The position numbers and the translations under genes were made by a program. From Adineta vaga (Eukaryota > Rotifera), in NCBI GenBank assembly GCA_021613535.1, contig CP075495.1, positions 10,788,001-10,852,000 on the forward strand: a stretch of 64,000 nt of DNA, given 5' to 3'. Positions 33,584 through 44,127 of this stretch are shown piece after piece. The notes beneath the pieces were generated by a model. The model was given only the letters and a program-made list of their open reading frames with translations. It did no database searches and had not been told where the DNA came from. Positions within the stretch are counted from its first letter, which is position 1. Each line of letters starts with the position of its first letter.

Positions 33584-34921
33584 ATGGCTTCAAATAATCA
33601 TTCTCAATTAACTATTGTTGAACCATTACGTTTTCATAAAGTTCATGGTGATCAAATAAGATTAAGTGAGAATAATACACGTGCAACTCGCGATCGTTTA
33701 AACAATACATTATTATTTACAAATCGACCTATTTTATCTCATGAAGTAGTACAGTTTTATATTGAAGAATTAACCAAAGATTATCATGGACTTATTCGAT
33801 TTGGCTTGACAACAATTGATCCAAATTCATTTACACAAGAAACCTTACCAAGATTAATGCCAGCTAATGATGCTCGTGATTGGTTTGTACCAACACTACA
33901 TAAATTACCAACTATCGAAAAGAATAAATGTATTCGTTTGAAATATACAGCTGAAGGTGATGTAAGTATTATGTTTTTGTTTTATCTATTGATATATTTG
34001 TAAATATGTTTTCTTATTCAGATCTATATTAATTTTGATCAAACAGATTTTGTTAAATGTTTAACTATATCTCCAATAACGAAAGATGTGTGGTGTACAC
34101 TTGATTTAAATGGAAGTGTTTCTCAAATTCGTCTTGTTCAAACGGAAGCACGTGTATTAGCTAATCCAGTTGAACGAGCACGATCACGTTATCTTCAATA
34201 TACAAATAATCGACAACAAGAAAATTCTTCCATATATTATAGTGGAGAATTATCGTCAGGTTTATTGATAATGAAAAATTGTGATGAACATTGTGAATTA
34301 TCAGATAATATTGCTGTTAAAAAATCTTCCACATCATCAGTTATTATTGATGAAAATCTTAAACGATGTATGTATATTGTTATGCAAATTCTTGATATGG
34401 ATCATACATTATCGACATATTTTACAATACGTTGTTTAACTGATGAAACATCATCGTCGGAACATACGAAATCAATTGATTCAACATTTGATCATATAAC
34501 ATTAGGTGATGAAATTGGTATTCGTGTACAACCAGAAGGACTTGTAACATTTTCATGTGATAATCGAAATGTTAAACCTTTATTTAATATCAATCTAAGT
34601 GTTAATGACAATCCTCAAGTTCAACAAACATCTTATCAATTAGAATTTATTCTGAATGGACGTGTTACTGGCCTTCGATTAGTTGGATTATATCGACCAA
34701 CTGACGCCGAAGCACGAACACTTCCACCAGCTATCGGTGGTGGATGTCTAGCAACCGTTTTAAACAAAGTATGTCCAAATGGTTTATCTGGTCTATTATT
34801 ACCATGTAGACATTTATGTGTTTGTTTCGATTGTGGACAGGCACTTATCAATAGACATACATGTCCAAATCTTAAATGTCGTAAACAGGTCGTTGGATGT
34901 ATAAAAGTATTTAAAGATTGA
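33584..34921 (+). CDS. Neuralized-like paralogue with degenerate RING
   Basis: Two exons, 33584-33961 and 34022-34921, 425 aa. The N-terminal NHR domain is clear (FHKVHGDQIRLSENNTRATR ... GLIRFGLTTIDP ... DVWCTLDLNGSVSQIRLV) and a second NHR-like region spans roughly residues 230-345. The C-terminus aligns with the Neuralized RING (LLLPCRHLCVCFDCGQALI) but the first metal-binding cysteine position is Asn (NKVCPNG), and the last pair is spaced CPNLKCRK instead of CPICR. Zinc binding and ligase activity are therefore doubtful. I chose ATG 33584 because the longer frame begins with TTG. The + strand polyA signal is at 34950. It forms a head-to-head pair with the intact paralogue, so an inverted duplication is likely. 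Confidence 0.88.
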
Positions 34922-36310
34922 GAAGTATTTCTTTCTTTTTGCATTGTTCAATAAATACTATTTTTTACACTATTTGTCTTTTCGTGATAATTGCTTGTGT
35001 GTCTGTGTGTGTGTGCATGTGTGTTTAAACGTCATATGGACGATAATTTAATAAAGGACAGTTTACTTGTTAAATAAAGTTAGAAAAAGCTCGTATTATT
35101 ATTATTAAGGCTAACACATCGTATTTAAGACGTATCAAAGTTTTCATTTGTTGCCTACACGGATAAAAGATTTCCCCTATATACGATTTACAGTCTTTCA
35201 TTTTGTCTGATGAAACAACAGTTTCAATTAATAAATGCTGAATCTCGTATATTTTCTTCGAACATGTAGAGTTATTTGAGTTGTATATCTCAATCGTATT
35301 TAACATTATATTATTTTCTAATAAAAAGAAGTCTCTTCTATGTCATTTCTGAATAGCAGTCACAAAGTCATATTATATCAACATGACTTCAATAGAGAAA
35401 GATAAAATCGGAAATGTTGTGATTTTCTAGCTGATAGAACTTACTTCGAAACAAATCTTCATTCTCTCTGAATATGCATACTCTTGGCAAGAAAGATTCA
35501 TTAATATGATAAACAATGAAAAAATCTCCTCTTTTCAAAGTTTGGAGATATTTTGGCCACAACCTATTCGATTTTGGAGTTTTACTTCTCTTCAATATTT
35601 CATGGTATTTAGATTTTATTCAACATGATCCTGTATGGCCTGAAACATCAGCTTGCTATCTTGTTTGGTAACCATGTAGGCATACATATGAATATAGATT
35701 GCCAGTATGTACTGCAGTACCGTGTCATCTCTTTCATCAAATTCTTGGACTTTGGAAAATCAGAATACATGGATGTTTATATACAATAATCATCGCTGTA
35801 TTTAGTATTGTACTTCCAATTCGTTGTAATTTAGTATACGTAAACGTCGACTCAATCAAGGAATTCAAAGAATAGAATTCGAAGATTAGTACCCAGACAG
35901 ACAACACCAAGCAACAGTTGTTCTTCTATCTAGATGTGATGCGATACTTCCAACAATTCATTAACAAAACAAAACAAACGAAAACATATGATTATTCCAT
36001 GTATTTAATCTATCCATTTGTATGATTTACAAGCACTTCGTACACTAAATATTCTCAACAGAGTATATATTTTTTCTTTATCAAATACAAAAAAATTCAT
36101 TTCTAACAAAGTATGTATGTTCTTGCTAATACATTCTATTGAATTATTTTTCAATCTCACCTTATAAGGTATCTTTTACATCATGAATAACAGTTATTTA
36201 TATGTATATATATATATATATACATAATGTACTTGAAACAATCGACGAGAAGAAAAAAACACAATAACGAACATACTACTGTTAATAACTTTCATATTTG
36301 AAAGTTGAAA
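34922..36310. other. Intergenic region
   Basis: 3' UTR of the second Neuralized gene, a GT-rich run near 35000-35025, then AT-rich DNA up to the LRR gene. Short open frames on both strands have no support. Confidence 0.55.
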
Positions 36311-38730
36311 ATGCAACGATATCAATTCTATTACTATTGTATTTTAATCCTTATTGTAAGTACTATACATGATCCTATACATTGATGTTGTTCATTTTTG
36401 TTAATAGTCATTACTATTTACAAACACTTATTCATTAATACTGACAGATTTATGTCCTAATACTTCGTGCAATTGTATTCTAACTGATTATCGAGATTTA
36501 GTTATTCTTTGTGATTCAACTCGAAATCTTACTGAACTTCCTACACTTGCCAATAGAACATTACAACAAAACGTGAATCAATTACGTCTTAGTTCATCCA
36601 TAGATGGTATTCGTGGTTGTCTTGTAACAATTCCGACAAATATTTCAATACTCTATCCAAATATTGCTTCTCTAGATTTATCATTTAATATGATCAAAGG
36701 TTTTTTAAATACAACTAAACTTGCAGGTTTAGGTTCAAATTTATTAAATATTGATTTATCGAATAATTTCATAGATGATATCGAAATGAATTTTTTTCAA
36801 GGAAATCGAAAACTACAATCGATTAATTTATCACAAAATAATTTAACAAAAATGCCAATGATTGATGGTGAAACTTTCATTTATTTTCCATCGGAAATTA
36901 CAAATTTAAATTTTAGTTTAAATCAAATTCTTAATCTTGATCTTTGGCCATTATTTGTTAAAACTCGTTCGTATATATTGATTTTTTTTCATTGAAATAT
37001 TAAATTTGATTTTCTTTTTATTTAGAAAAGACAATGATAATCGATATGAGTCATAATTTAATTGAATATTATACAAATCAAATTCCCATATCTCTCCAGC
37101 AATCTATTGGAACACCTGATCCACGTTATTTCTATGTAAATGATAATCGTCTCCAACGTTTATCAGATCTTTTACTTGAACAATATGGTGCATGTTCAAC
37201 GTTGACTAATTCAGAAAGTATAGCTTACTTTATTGTTGGAATATCCAATATGTTATTAACAAATAATCCATTAGTATGTGATTGTGAATCATATAATTTA
37301 ATTAAATTTATTCAAGAAAATATCAATGATTTCCCTCAAATTTTCAATCGGTCAGCTTTATTAACAGAAGCGATATGTAGATCACCTGCATCGATGGATG
37401 GACAAAAATATCTATTTTCAAATATTACAGAACTAAATTTTTGTTCAGAATATCAATTACCAAATCGTTCAGATATTTTTTGTTCGATTTATCCAAATGA
37501 AACAAGACCCACTCTAACACCACCAAACTATTTATCGAGTACAACAATAACAATACAAACAACAGTTTCTAATGGAAATGATACAACAACTAAATCATCA
37601 ACCAATGAATCTGACGGTACAAAAGTAAGTTTAATTTTATTATGATAATTTATTAATCTTTATTGTTACTTAAAGAATGAAATGAATGACACATCAAAAT
37701 CGACTTCACCATCATGGTATATTATATTAGGCATTGTTCTTGGCCTTATATTAATAATAGTTTTAATCGTTCTTGGTGTGCTCTTATGTAAAGATCGATT
37801 ATTATCACATAAATGTCGTACATTGCTACGAACTGATCGTCAAACTCCTAATAATTCCTTTGTACCAATCATTCATAGTAGTGGACTTTCATCACATATA
37901 ATATTTCCATCGAATGAAAATAATAGAGTATTAATATGAATTCTGTATAGATATGAATACGTATTTATTCATTGTCTCCTTTCTTTTTCGTTTCTAGAGT
38001 AATCATAGTATAGATCCAAAATATACAACATCCAATAATTTTCCTCGTAAGTTTTACAATTATTAAGATAATTTCAGAAGACTTTTATATCTGATTTTTC
38101 TATTTTATAGGTTGGTTAAATAAAAACTATCCCGAACAAGAAACTCAAACAAGTGTACAAATTATTCGTTCAAAAACATTACATGAATCATTGCGTCCTC
38201 CTCAACAAAATACCCTTCTAACTTCACCTCCAACACATCTTTTATCATCAACACATTCCAGTCCCACTACTACAAATATTATTAAAGGTATTCCACTTGC
38301 AGTAATTCAATCAAAATCGAATACAGATAAATTTGAATTTAATGTTACATCCATTTCTTTAACACCATCAAAACGCGCTCAATTTTTACCACAGATCAAA
38401 AGTGGAAGTTATGTTAATTCAAAAAATCAGAATTTATTAAATACATCAGCTGGAATCTTAGTTACAAATGAACGAAACCGACGTCGAAATGCAATGTTAT
38501 TACGAAAACAATATCAAAATCGTATGACACCGTCACCGACTCGATCACAATCAATGACGACACAAATGAGCACTTATAATCATGAAAATTTTACTGATGA
38601 CGAAGAAGAAATATCTATTCCAACAATGGAAAGTTCAACGGACAAATCATCGAAATCTGTACGAACTTTACCCATGCTCAACACAGCTGGTTTTCCGTCT
38701 TGGATTGATGATGATATCAATCAACAATGA
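36311..38730 (+). CDS. Leucine-rich-repeat single-pass membrane protein
   Basis: Exons 36311-36355, 36408-36966, 37026-37624, 37676-37927, 37998-38046, 38111-38730 join in frame to 707 aa. A short hydrophobic first exon (signal peptide MQRYQFYYYCILILI) is followed by a Cys-rich N-cap (LCPNTSCNCILTD), several LRRs (IASLDLSFNMI, LLNIDLSNNFI, LQSINLSQNNLTKMP, ITNLNFSLNQI), and a Cys-rich C-cap (NPLVCDCESYNLIKF to ELNFC). Then come a Thr/Ser stalk, one membrane helix (WYIILGIVLGLILIIVLIVL) and a ~270-residue Ser/Thr/Pro-rich cytoplasmic tail. This is the architecture of LRR cell-adhesion or receptor proteins (Toll-less, no TIR domain). Exact orthology is not clear. The donor of exon 2 is an unusual gttcgt. 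Confidence 0.85.
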
Positions 38731-39525
38731 ATAAAGATTTTCTTTGTACGAAAAATGCAAAGAAAATGAATGTTATCAAACATCTTGAGATAGGTATTCG
38801 AGACTTTACATTAATAACTTTTGTCTGTAAGATACAATGTTGATGATCAGTATATTCGTGTTCGTGTTGTTTTCATCTGAATGATAAAAGCATAGAAATT
38901 TCGTTGCAAATTAAAGCATAAAACAGTCTGCCCTTTTTTTCTTCTGAACCGTTATATATATTTTTTTTCTATTTAATTATCTTTTATTTCAAATATTTTT
39001 CATTTATAACGTCTGTCTCTTTCTTACTCATTGTCATGCATGACAAACTCAAATCATAATCCAATCGAATATTTCTGACTAATTCTTAGCATGAAATTGA
39101 AATAAAATCACGGATATTATTCGCAAATGAAAGTTAATTGTATCGTTACCACAAAAAATGCACCACAGTTAATTTTTATTGATAACCGACGTTTAGGTTT
39201 TTTTTTATTACCACAACAAGTGTAAAACCATATTGAAGTTAACGACAAAAGAAAGACAAATAATATCCAATTTTTGGTAGTTCTTTCTTGTTTATTCTCC
39301 ATTGTATAAAAGTAAGAAAAAAAATGACGAATCGACTTTCAAGAAAAAAAATGTGAAATAGAAAAGGGAGGAAAAGAAAAAAAATGATTTACGTTTAGAA
39401 TGAAGGATACATTGAAAATTAATACACAGAAATAGGACAATCACAAGAACTATTCTAGGACGGATGACAAAATATGAAAAGTGTCTATATAGAATATATA
39501 ATTGAATGAAGAACAAAATCGTTAT
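38731..39525. other. Convergent intergenic region
   Basis: 3' ends of the LRR gene (+) and the EF-hand gene (-). A 61-codon minus-strand frame (39117-39302) would encode one hydrophobic segment followed by a basic stretch; it lies in the likely 3' UTR and I do not call it. Confidence 0.5.
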
Positions 39526-39604
39526 TTAAGCAAAGTTTGATGCTGATTCACCAAGATCATCTCCACCTTGAGGAGTGTCATCAGCGAATGTTTGACCAAA
39601 ATTT

Positions 39605-39860
39605 GAAGCATTTCCAATACTGCCTCGAGGATAAAAAGTATTTCCAACACTATTTCTATGAGTAGAAGCATTTCCAATGCTGTTGCGCGCGGCTGAACCA
39701 TTGCTAACACTATTACGTGGAAGTGAACCAGCTCTAATACTGTTTCTTTGAACTGAACCTTGTCCAATACTATTTCTGGGATTGGATCCATTTGCAAAAC
39801 TATTTCGATATGCTGAACCATTTGCGACACTACCTCTCTGACTACCATTTGCGCCATAAC
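39605..39860 (-). repeat. Coding 30-bp repeats after EF-hand 2
   Basis: Seven to eight degenerate 10-residue units with an R-N/G-S-I/V core (for example NGSNPRNSIG, QGSVQRNSIR, AGSLPRNSVS). A second repeat array in the same protein, with a different unit length but the same Arg-x-Ser core. Confidence 0.8.
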
Positions 39861-40012
39861 CTGATTGTGATCGACCACTAGGAGGTAAAAGACCGGGTGT
39901 GGCCCATTGGCGAAATTCTTCTCGACTAATTACACCATCATGATTAGCATCGGCTTGATTGAAAATTGCTTTGGCAACATCGAATTTTCGTGGATTTGAA
40001 CCATTAGCACCA

Positions 40013-40898
40013 CCACTAAGACTAGTTCTAGCCGCACCACTAACACTAACTCTAGCAGTACCACTGACACTTCCTCGAGGACCGCCACTAACACTGACTC
40101 GCGGTTCGCCATTATAACTAGCTGTCTGTCCACCACTAACACTACCTCTGGGAGCACCACTGTAACTAGCTCGTGGTTCACCAGTAAAGCTAGCTCTTGG
40201 TTCACCAGTAAAGCTAGCTCTTGGTTCACCAGTGAAGCTAGCTCTTGGTTCGCCGCTGAAACTAGCTCTTTGTTCGCCACTGAAACTAGCTCTTTGTTCG
40301 CCACTGAAACTAGCTCTTGGTTCACCGGTAAAGCTAGCTCGTGGTTGTCCACTGAAACTGGCACGTGGTTCACCACTGAAACTGGCACGTGGTTCGCCAC
40401 TGAAACTGGCGCGTGGTTCGCCAGTAAAGCTAGCTCGTGGTTGTCCACTGAAACTAGCTCTTGGTTCACCGGTAAAGCTAGCTCGTGGTTCGCCACTGTA
40501 ACTAGCTCGTGGTTCGCCGCTGAAACTGGCACGTCACCGCTGAAACTAGCTCTCTGTTCGCCACTAAAACTGGCGCGTGGTTCGCCACTAAAACTAGCTC
40601 TCTGTTCACCGCTGAAACTAGCTCTTGGCTCACCAGTAAAGCTAGCTCTTGGTTCACCACTGAAACTGGCTCTTTGTTCACCACTAAAACTGGGTCGTGG
40701 GTCACCACTAACGCTCGCTCTCTGTTCACCACTAACACTACCTCTGGGATAACCGCTGAAACTGGCTCTCGGTTCACCACTGACACTATATCGATTACCA
40801 CCAGTGTAGCTACCTTGAGGAGCGCCACTGACACTACCTCTAGCAGTACCACTGAAACTTCCTCGAGGAGCACCACTGATACTGACTCGTGCGGCTTC
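40013..40898 (-). repeat. Coding 24-bp minisatellite, about 36 units
   Basis: Tandem 24-bp units (plus-strand form like ccactgaaactagctcttgg plus four bases) encode an 8-residue repeat with the core R-A-S-F-S/T-G-E-P. Variants alternate GEP/GEQ/GQP and SFSG/SFTG/SVSG. Edges are more diverged than the centre, as expected of an array that grows by slippage or unequal exchange. Confidence 0.9.
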
Positions 40899-42085
40899 AT
40901 TAGCAGTGCCGTTGCCAGCACCATTCGTACTACCACTAGACGGACTACCAAAGATACTTCCTGATGCATCATCAGCATTTAAATCAACAGATGATCGCAT
41001 AGCAGTATTATATGCTTCCACTGCTCCATAATCAATATTGATAGGAGCTTCATTGAGTGCATTAGCATTAGCTTCGTTAAAAACGGAATGTTGGGTGGGA
41101 GTTTGAGTTCTTGATCTTAAAATAAATTAGAATAAAAATTCGTTTATACATTTGAATCTTTCTATAGAGATTTACGGAATTTGGCCTCCTGGAGTTGAAT
41201 TTCTTGGTCTTAAAATCAAAAAAATGATATTAAAAATCTGAATGAATCAAGATAAACACTATTACGGTAGTTGTCCTGATAAACTTTGCGATCTTGATCT
41301 AAAAACAAGACAAATTTCTATGATAAGAAAAACGATATTAGAATTGTAATTAAAGTTACCCTGCTCGTCCTGTCGAAACGAATGATCGTGATCTACAGTA
41401 AAAGAACAAAATATTTTCATTGAATATATTTAAATTTAGAAGAAAAGACTCACCGTTGTGCTTGTGAACCTTCATATCCTTGAGGATATACAATTCCTGG
41501 TTCTGCCCATTGTCGAAATTCATCTCGATTAATCAAACCATCATGATCAGTATCAGCTTGATAAAATATAGCTTTTGCAACATCAAAATAAGGTTTTCGT
41601 CGAGAGGAAACACTGCCTCGTTTTAATGAGGAACCAAGTGTTGATGCTGTACTTGTGCCTAAGAGAGGAGAAATCTTTAAAAGTTTCTTGTATAGAAACA
41701 TTTATTTACTATGAGTATTGGGTTGAGTTTGAGCTAGAGCTTGACCTTCTTGTTGTTGAGACACACTTGTAATAGCTGTTACAGGTGAATCACTTGTAAT
41801 ACCACTTTTTTTTGAGGTAACACTAAATGCATCGTATGGGACTCCAGCACCAGGAACTGCTGATATTTGACTTTGTGCTGGTGAATTACTTCGTTCAATT
41901 TCGTTGTCAATACTATTAATACGTTCAACAGGGTTCATGATTGAGCCTTGACGATTACTACGATGACTTCGATGACTTCGTAAAGTTTGTCTATCTTCTG
42001 ATGTTATACTAGCACCACGAAGACGTATTTGATTTTCTTCAAGTTCTGATGCTCTCGGAGAGCCGCCGACATTTGATGATGCCAT

Positions 42086-43186
42086 GAATGATTTTTACAA
42101 TTATTTAAAACTGCAAATTCGTCCTTGTCGCGTTAACTCAAGGCTGAGACAAAGTGTCAATGCTGTGAAGTATCTATTGTAAGAGAGACTGTAAACGGAA
42201 GAGAAATGAGAAAGCAACTGAAGTTTATAGTTACTGTGAATCGATCGAGCGTATCAAGCAATAAGGACGAGAGTAGAGAAAATATTGAGAAAAAGTAGAG
42301 ACACCACGGGTATGTTTATCAATCAATATATGGATATACATCTCAAATTAAATATTATTTTCCGTCACCTGTTTCAATTATGACACAGCAATTCAAAAGT
42401 CATCTTCAAAACATCAGTTATCTTTATTTCATTTAGAAATTGATTTGACACCGTATAATAATCGAAAATGATGTGCACGTTCATCAACAGAAAAATATAC
42501 ACTGAGAATCGATAGATGTCATGAACGTCCAATTTTTTATTGTTATTACATCAGATAAAATGTATTATAGTCTGTATACTGATACTATTATGTCTGTTTG
42601 TTGGTTAAAGATATACATATAAATATTGTTTTGTATCCTATATAATCAAGTTTCTTATGGTTCCATCTTTCACCGTTTTTCATCCATAATATTACTGACG
42701 TGTGTTAATATTATACTCATCAGAGTTGCTGAGTAATAGACTAGTGTATATTATGTGTACTTAAGCAGACATTCAAGCGTTGTTCTCTTCTTTTTTATTA
42801 TAGTTGTTAGATGAATACGCATGTCGTTTTCTATTCTTTTATTATCTCGCACGAGAATACAACAACAACAACAACAGCAGCAGCAAAAACTGCTACCATA
42901 GACTATTGACATTCTGTCAATGACGCATTTCTCTCATATTAACTCATTCCTAAAATTGTTATTACACTAGTCAGACAATAGAAGATATTCTGACATATTC
43001 TCGATCGTTTCTAGTTTTTCTTCTTTTCTTTTGACTTCTATTCGGTACAAAATATTGGACAAAAAAGGTCGACCATCGTTCTATTTCATTTCGTAGTTCA
43101 TTTTAAAATGTTATTTGTTTTGTTTTTGATTAGCATTAAAATTACTTCTACTTTTAGATCGTTATCAATTAATCATATAACCAAAA
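42086..43186. promoter_or_regulatory. Divergent promoter region, EF-hand (-) and CD164-like (+)
   Basis: 1.1 kb between divergent genes. It contains a CAA/CAG patch near 42856-42885 and an acceptor-like pyrimidine run ending in TTTTAG near 43141-43157, 29 bp before the + strand ATG. No gene seen. Confidence 0.45.
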
Positions 43187-44127
43187 ATGAAAAGACAATT
43201 CGTACTAATCGGCCTATTCGCCATCATTTTCCTAGGTAAAAAAATTAGATTTTTAATAACTGTGGAAATTAATATATTTGTATCTAATACACCGTGTTAA
43301 ATTGTGAACAAGCATGCGATCCTTTTCGATTGAATCTCGTCTCGTTTGTTCCATCTAACTAACCACATATTTGTATTTTCCTATAGTTATAGCATCATAT
43401 GGTCAGGATTTACCTGGCAATTACCCTACGATAGACGATTATGATGATTCTTTAGTCACAGAGACAACTACTGTCTCAAAAATCAATGATGACCCTAGTA
43501 GCAGTACTAGTACTACTATAACTACTACTATTAGCGCAATAACATCATCAACAAGTAAAGAGATGCTCAAAGCTTTGTTTGCGGTTAATTAAATCTGTCT
43601 TTTATTGAATTAATTGCTTGATTGTTTGGTCTATTATTTTAAAATTTTCTGACCACATTCTATACTTTTATTTATTTAGCTTCAATACCAACAACAACTG
43701 CCGACGTTTCTAATACAACAACAACAGCAACAACAACAACAGAAAGTACTTCTACAATATCATCTTTAAGCACATCATCACCAACAATAGTTTCGACAAC
43801 AACTACTAGTATCAGTACTACTAGTACTAATAGTCCTACGAGCACTACCGAAACAACTACAAGTACAACTAAAACAACGACAACGACAACGCCGACGACT
43901 ACTACAACCACAACAACACAAGCACCAACAACTACAGCTCCAGGTTTGAACAGATTACTTGAGTCGATTTTATATTGTAAAATAAAAACATTTCTTTAGG
44001 TCGAAAATTTGATGGTCTTTCATTTATGGGTGGAATGATTCTTGTTGTTGGTCTTGGTGCATTGATTTATCTTGTTGTTCGTTATCTACGTCGTAGTAAT
44101 CGTTTACCATATTCAAATCTACGTTAA
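43187..44127 (+). CDS. CD164: CD164/endolyn-like sialomucin
   Basis: Exons 43187-43235, 43387-43554, 43680-43943, 44000-44127; 202 aa. A signal peptide (MKRQFVLIGLFAIIFL) is followed by a Thr/Ser-rich mucin stalk made of long Thr runs, heavily O-glycosylatable. The C-terminal exon encodes KFDGLSFMGGMILVVGLGAL, a membrane helix, a basic stop-transfer RYLRR and a 10-residue tail ending YSNLR. The FD..SF.GG..LV.G start of the helix and a terminal Y-x-x-hydrophobic sorting motif are the signature of CD164/endolyn, a late endosome/lysosome and cell-surface sialomucin; human CD164 ends in YHTL. The mucin region itself is not alignable. Introns are all phase 1. Confidence 0.82.

Larger units (their letters stand above)
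39526..42085 (-). pseudogene. EF-hand protein with long Arg-x-Ser repeat array; 4-base frame lesion
   Basis: Exons (minus) 41710-42085, 41454-41658, 41360-41392, 41266-41298, 41176-41208, 39526-41115, about 757 aa if the frame is continuous. A disordered N-terminus precedes EF-hand 1 (DTDHDGLINRDEF). Then come short Ser/Arg-rich repeats on three 33-nt exons, about 36 copies of an 8-residue unit (GEPRASFS type), EF-hand 2 (DANHDGVISREEF) and seven 10-residue repeats (NGSxPRNSIG type). Both EF loops have canonical Ca-binding residues and share the flanks FDVAKAIF and FRQWA. Inside the array, one unit at about 40534/40535 lacks 4 bases, so the upstream frame continues out of register while EF-hand 2 and the stop lie in the other frame. 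The tail frame is open all the way to 39526, so the lesion looks recent or artefactual. No known family is recognised beyond the EF hands. Confidence 0.75.

Noticed and set aside
39117-39302. 61-aa minus-strand frame with one hydrophobic segment
   Set aside because: It has an ATG and a membrane-like stretch but lies in the probable 3' UTR of the EF-hand gene, with no family match or splice context.
39522-39878. Minus-strand frame MVDHNQVMAQ...
   Set aside because: Out-of-frame shadow of the EF-hand protein C-terminus; the frame ending at 39526 carries EF-hand 2 and the 10-residue repeats.
40232-40964. Plus-strand open frames with KLALGSPL- and ETSSWF-type repeats
   Set aside because: These are antisense translations of the 24-bp minisatellite; 24 is a multiple of three, so several frames stay open by chance. 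The minus strand has EF hands and splice sites.
43672-43911. Minus-strand poly-Val frame
   Set aside because: Antisense of the Thr codons in the CD164-like mucin exon.
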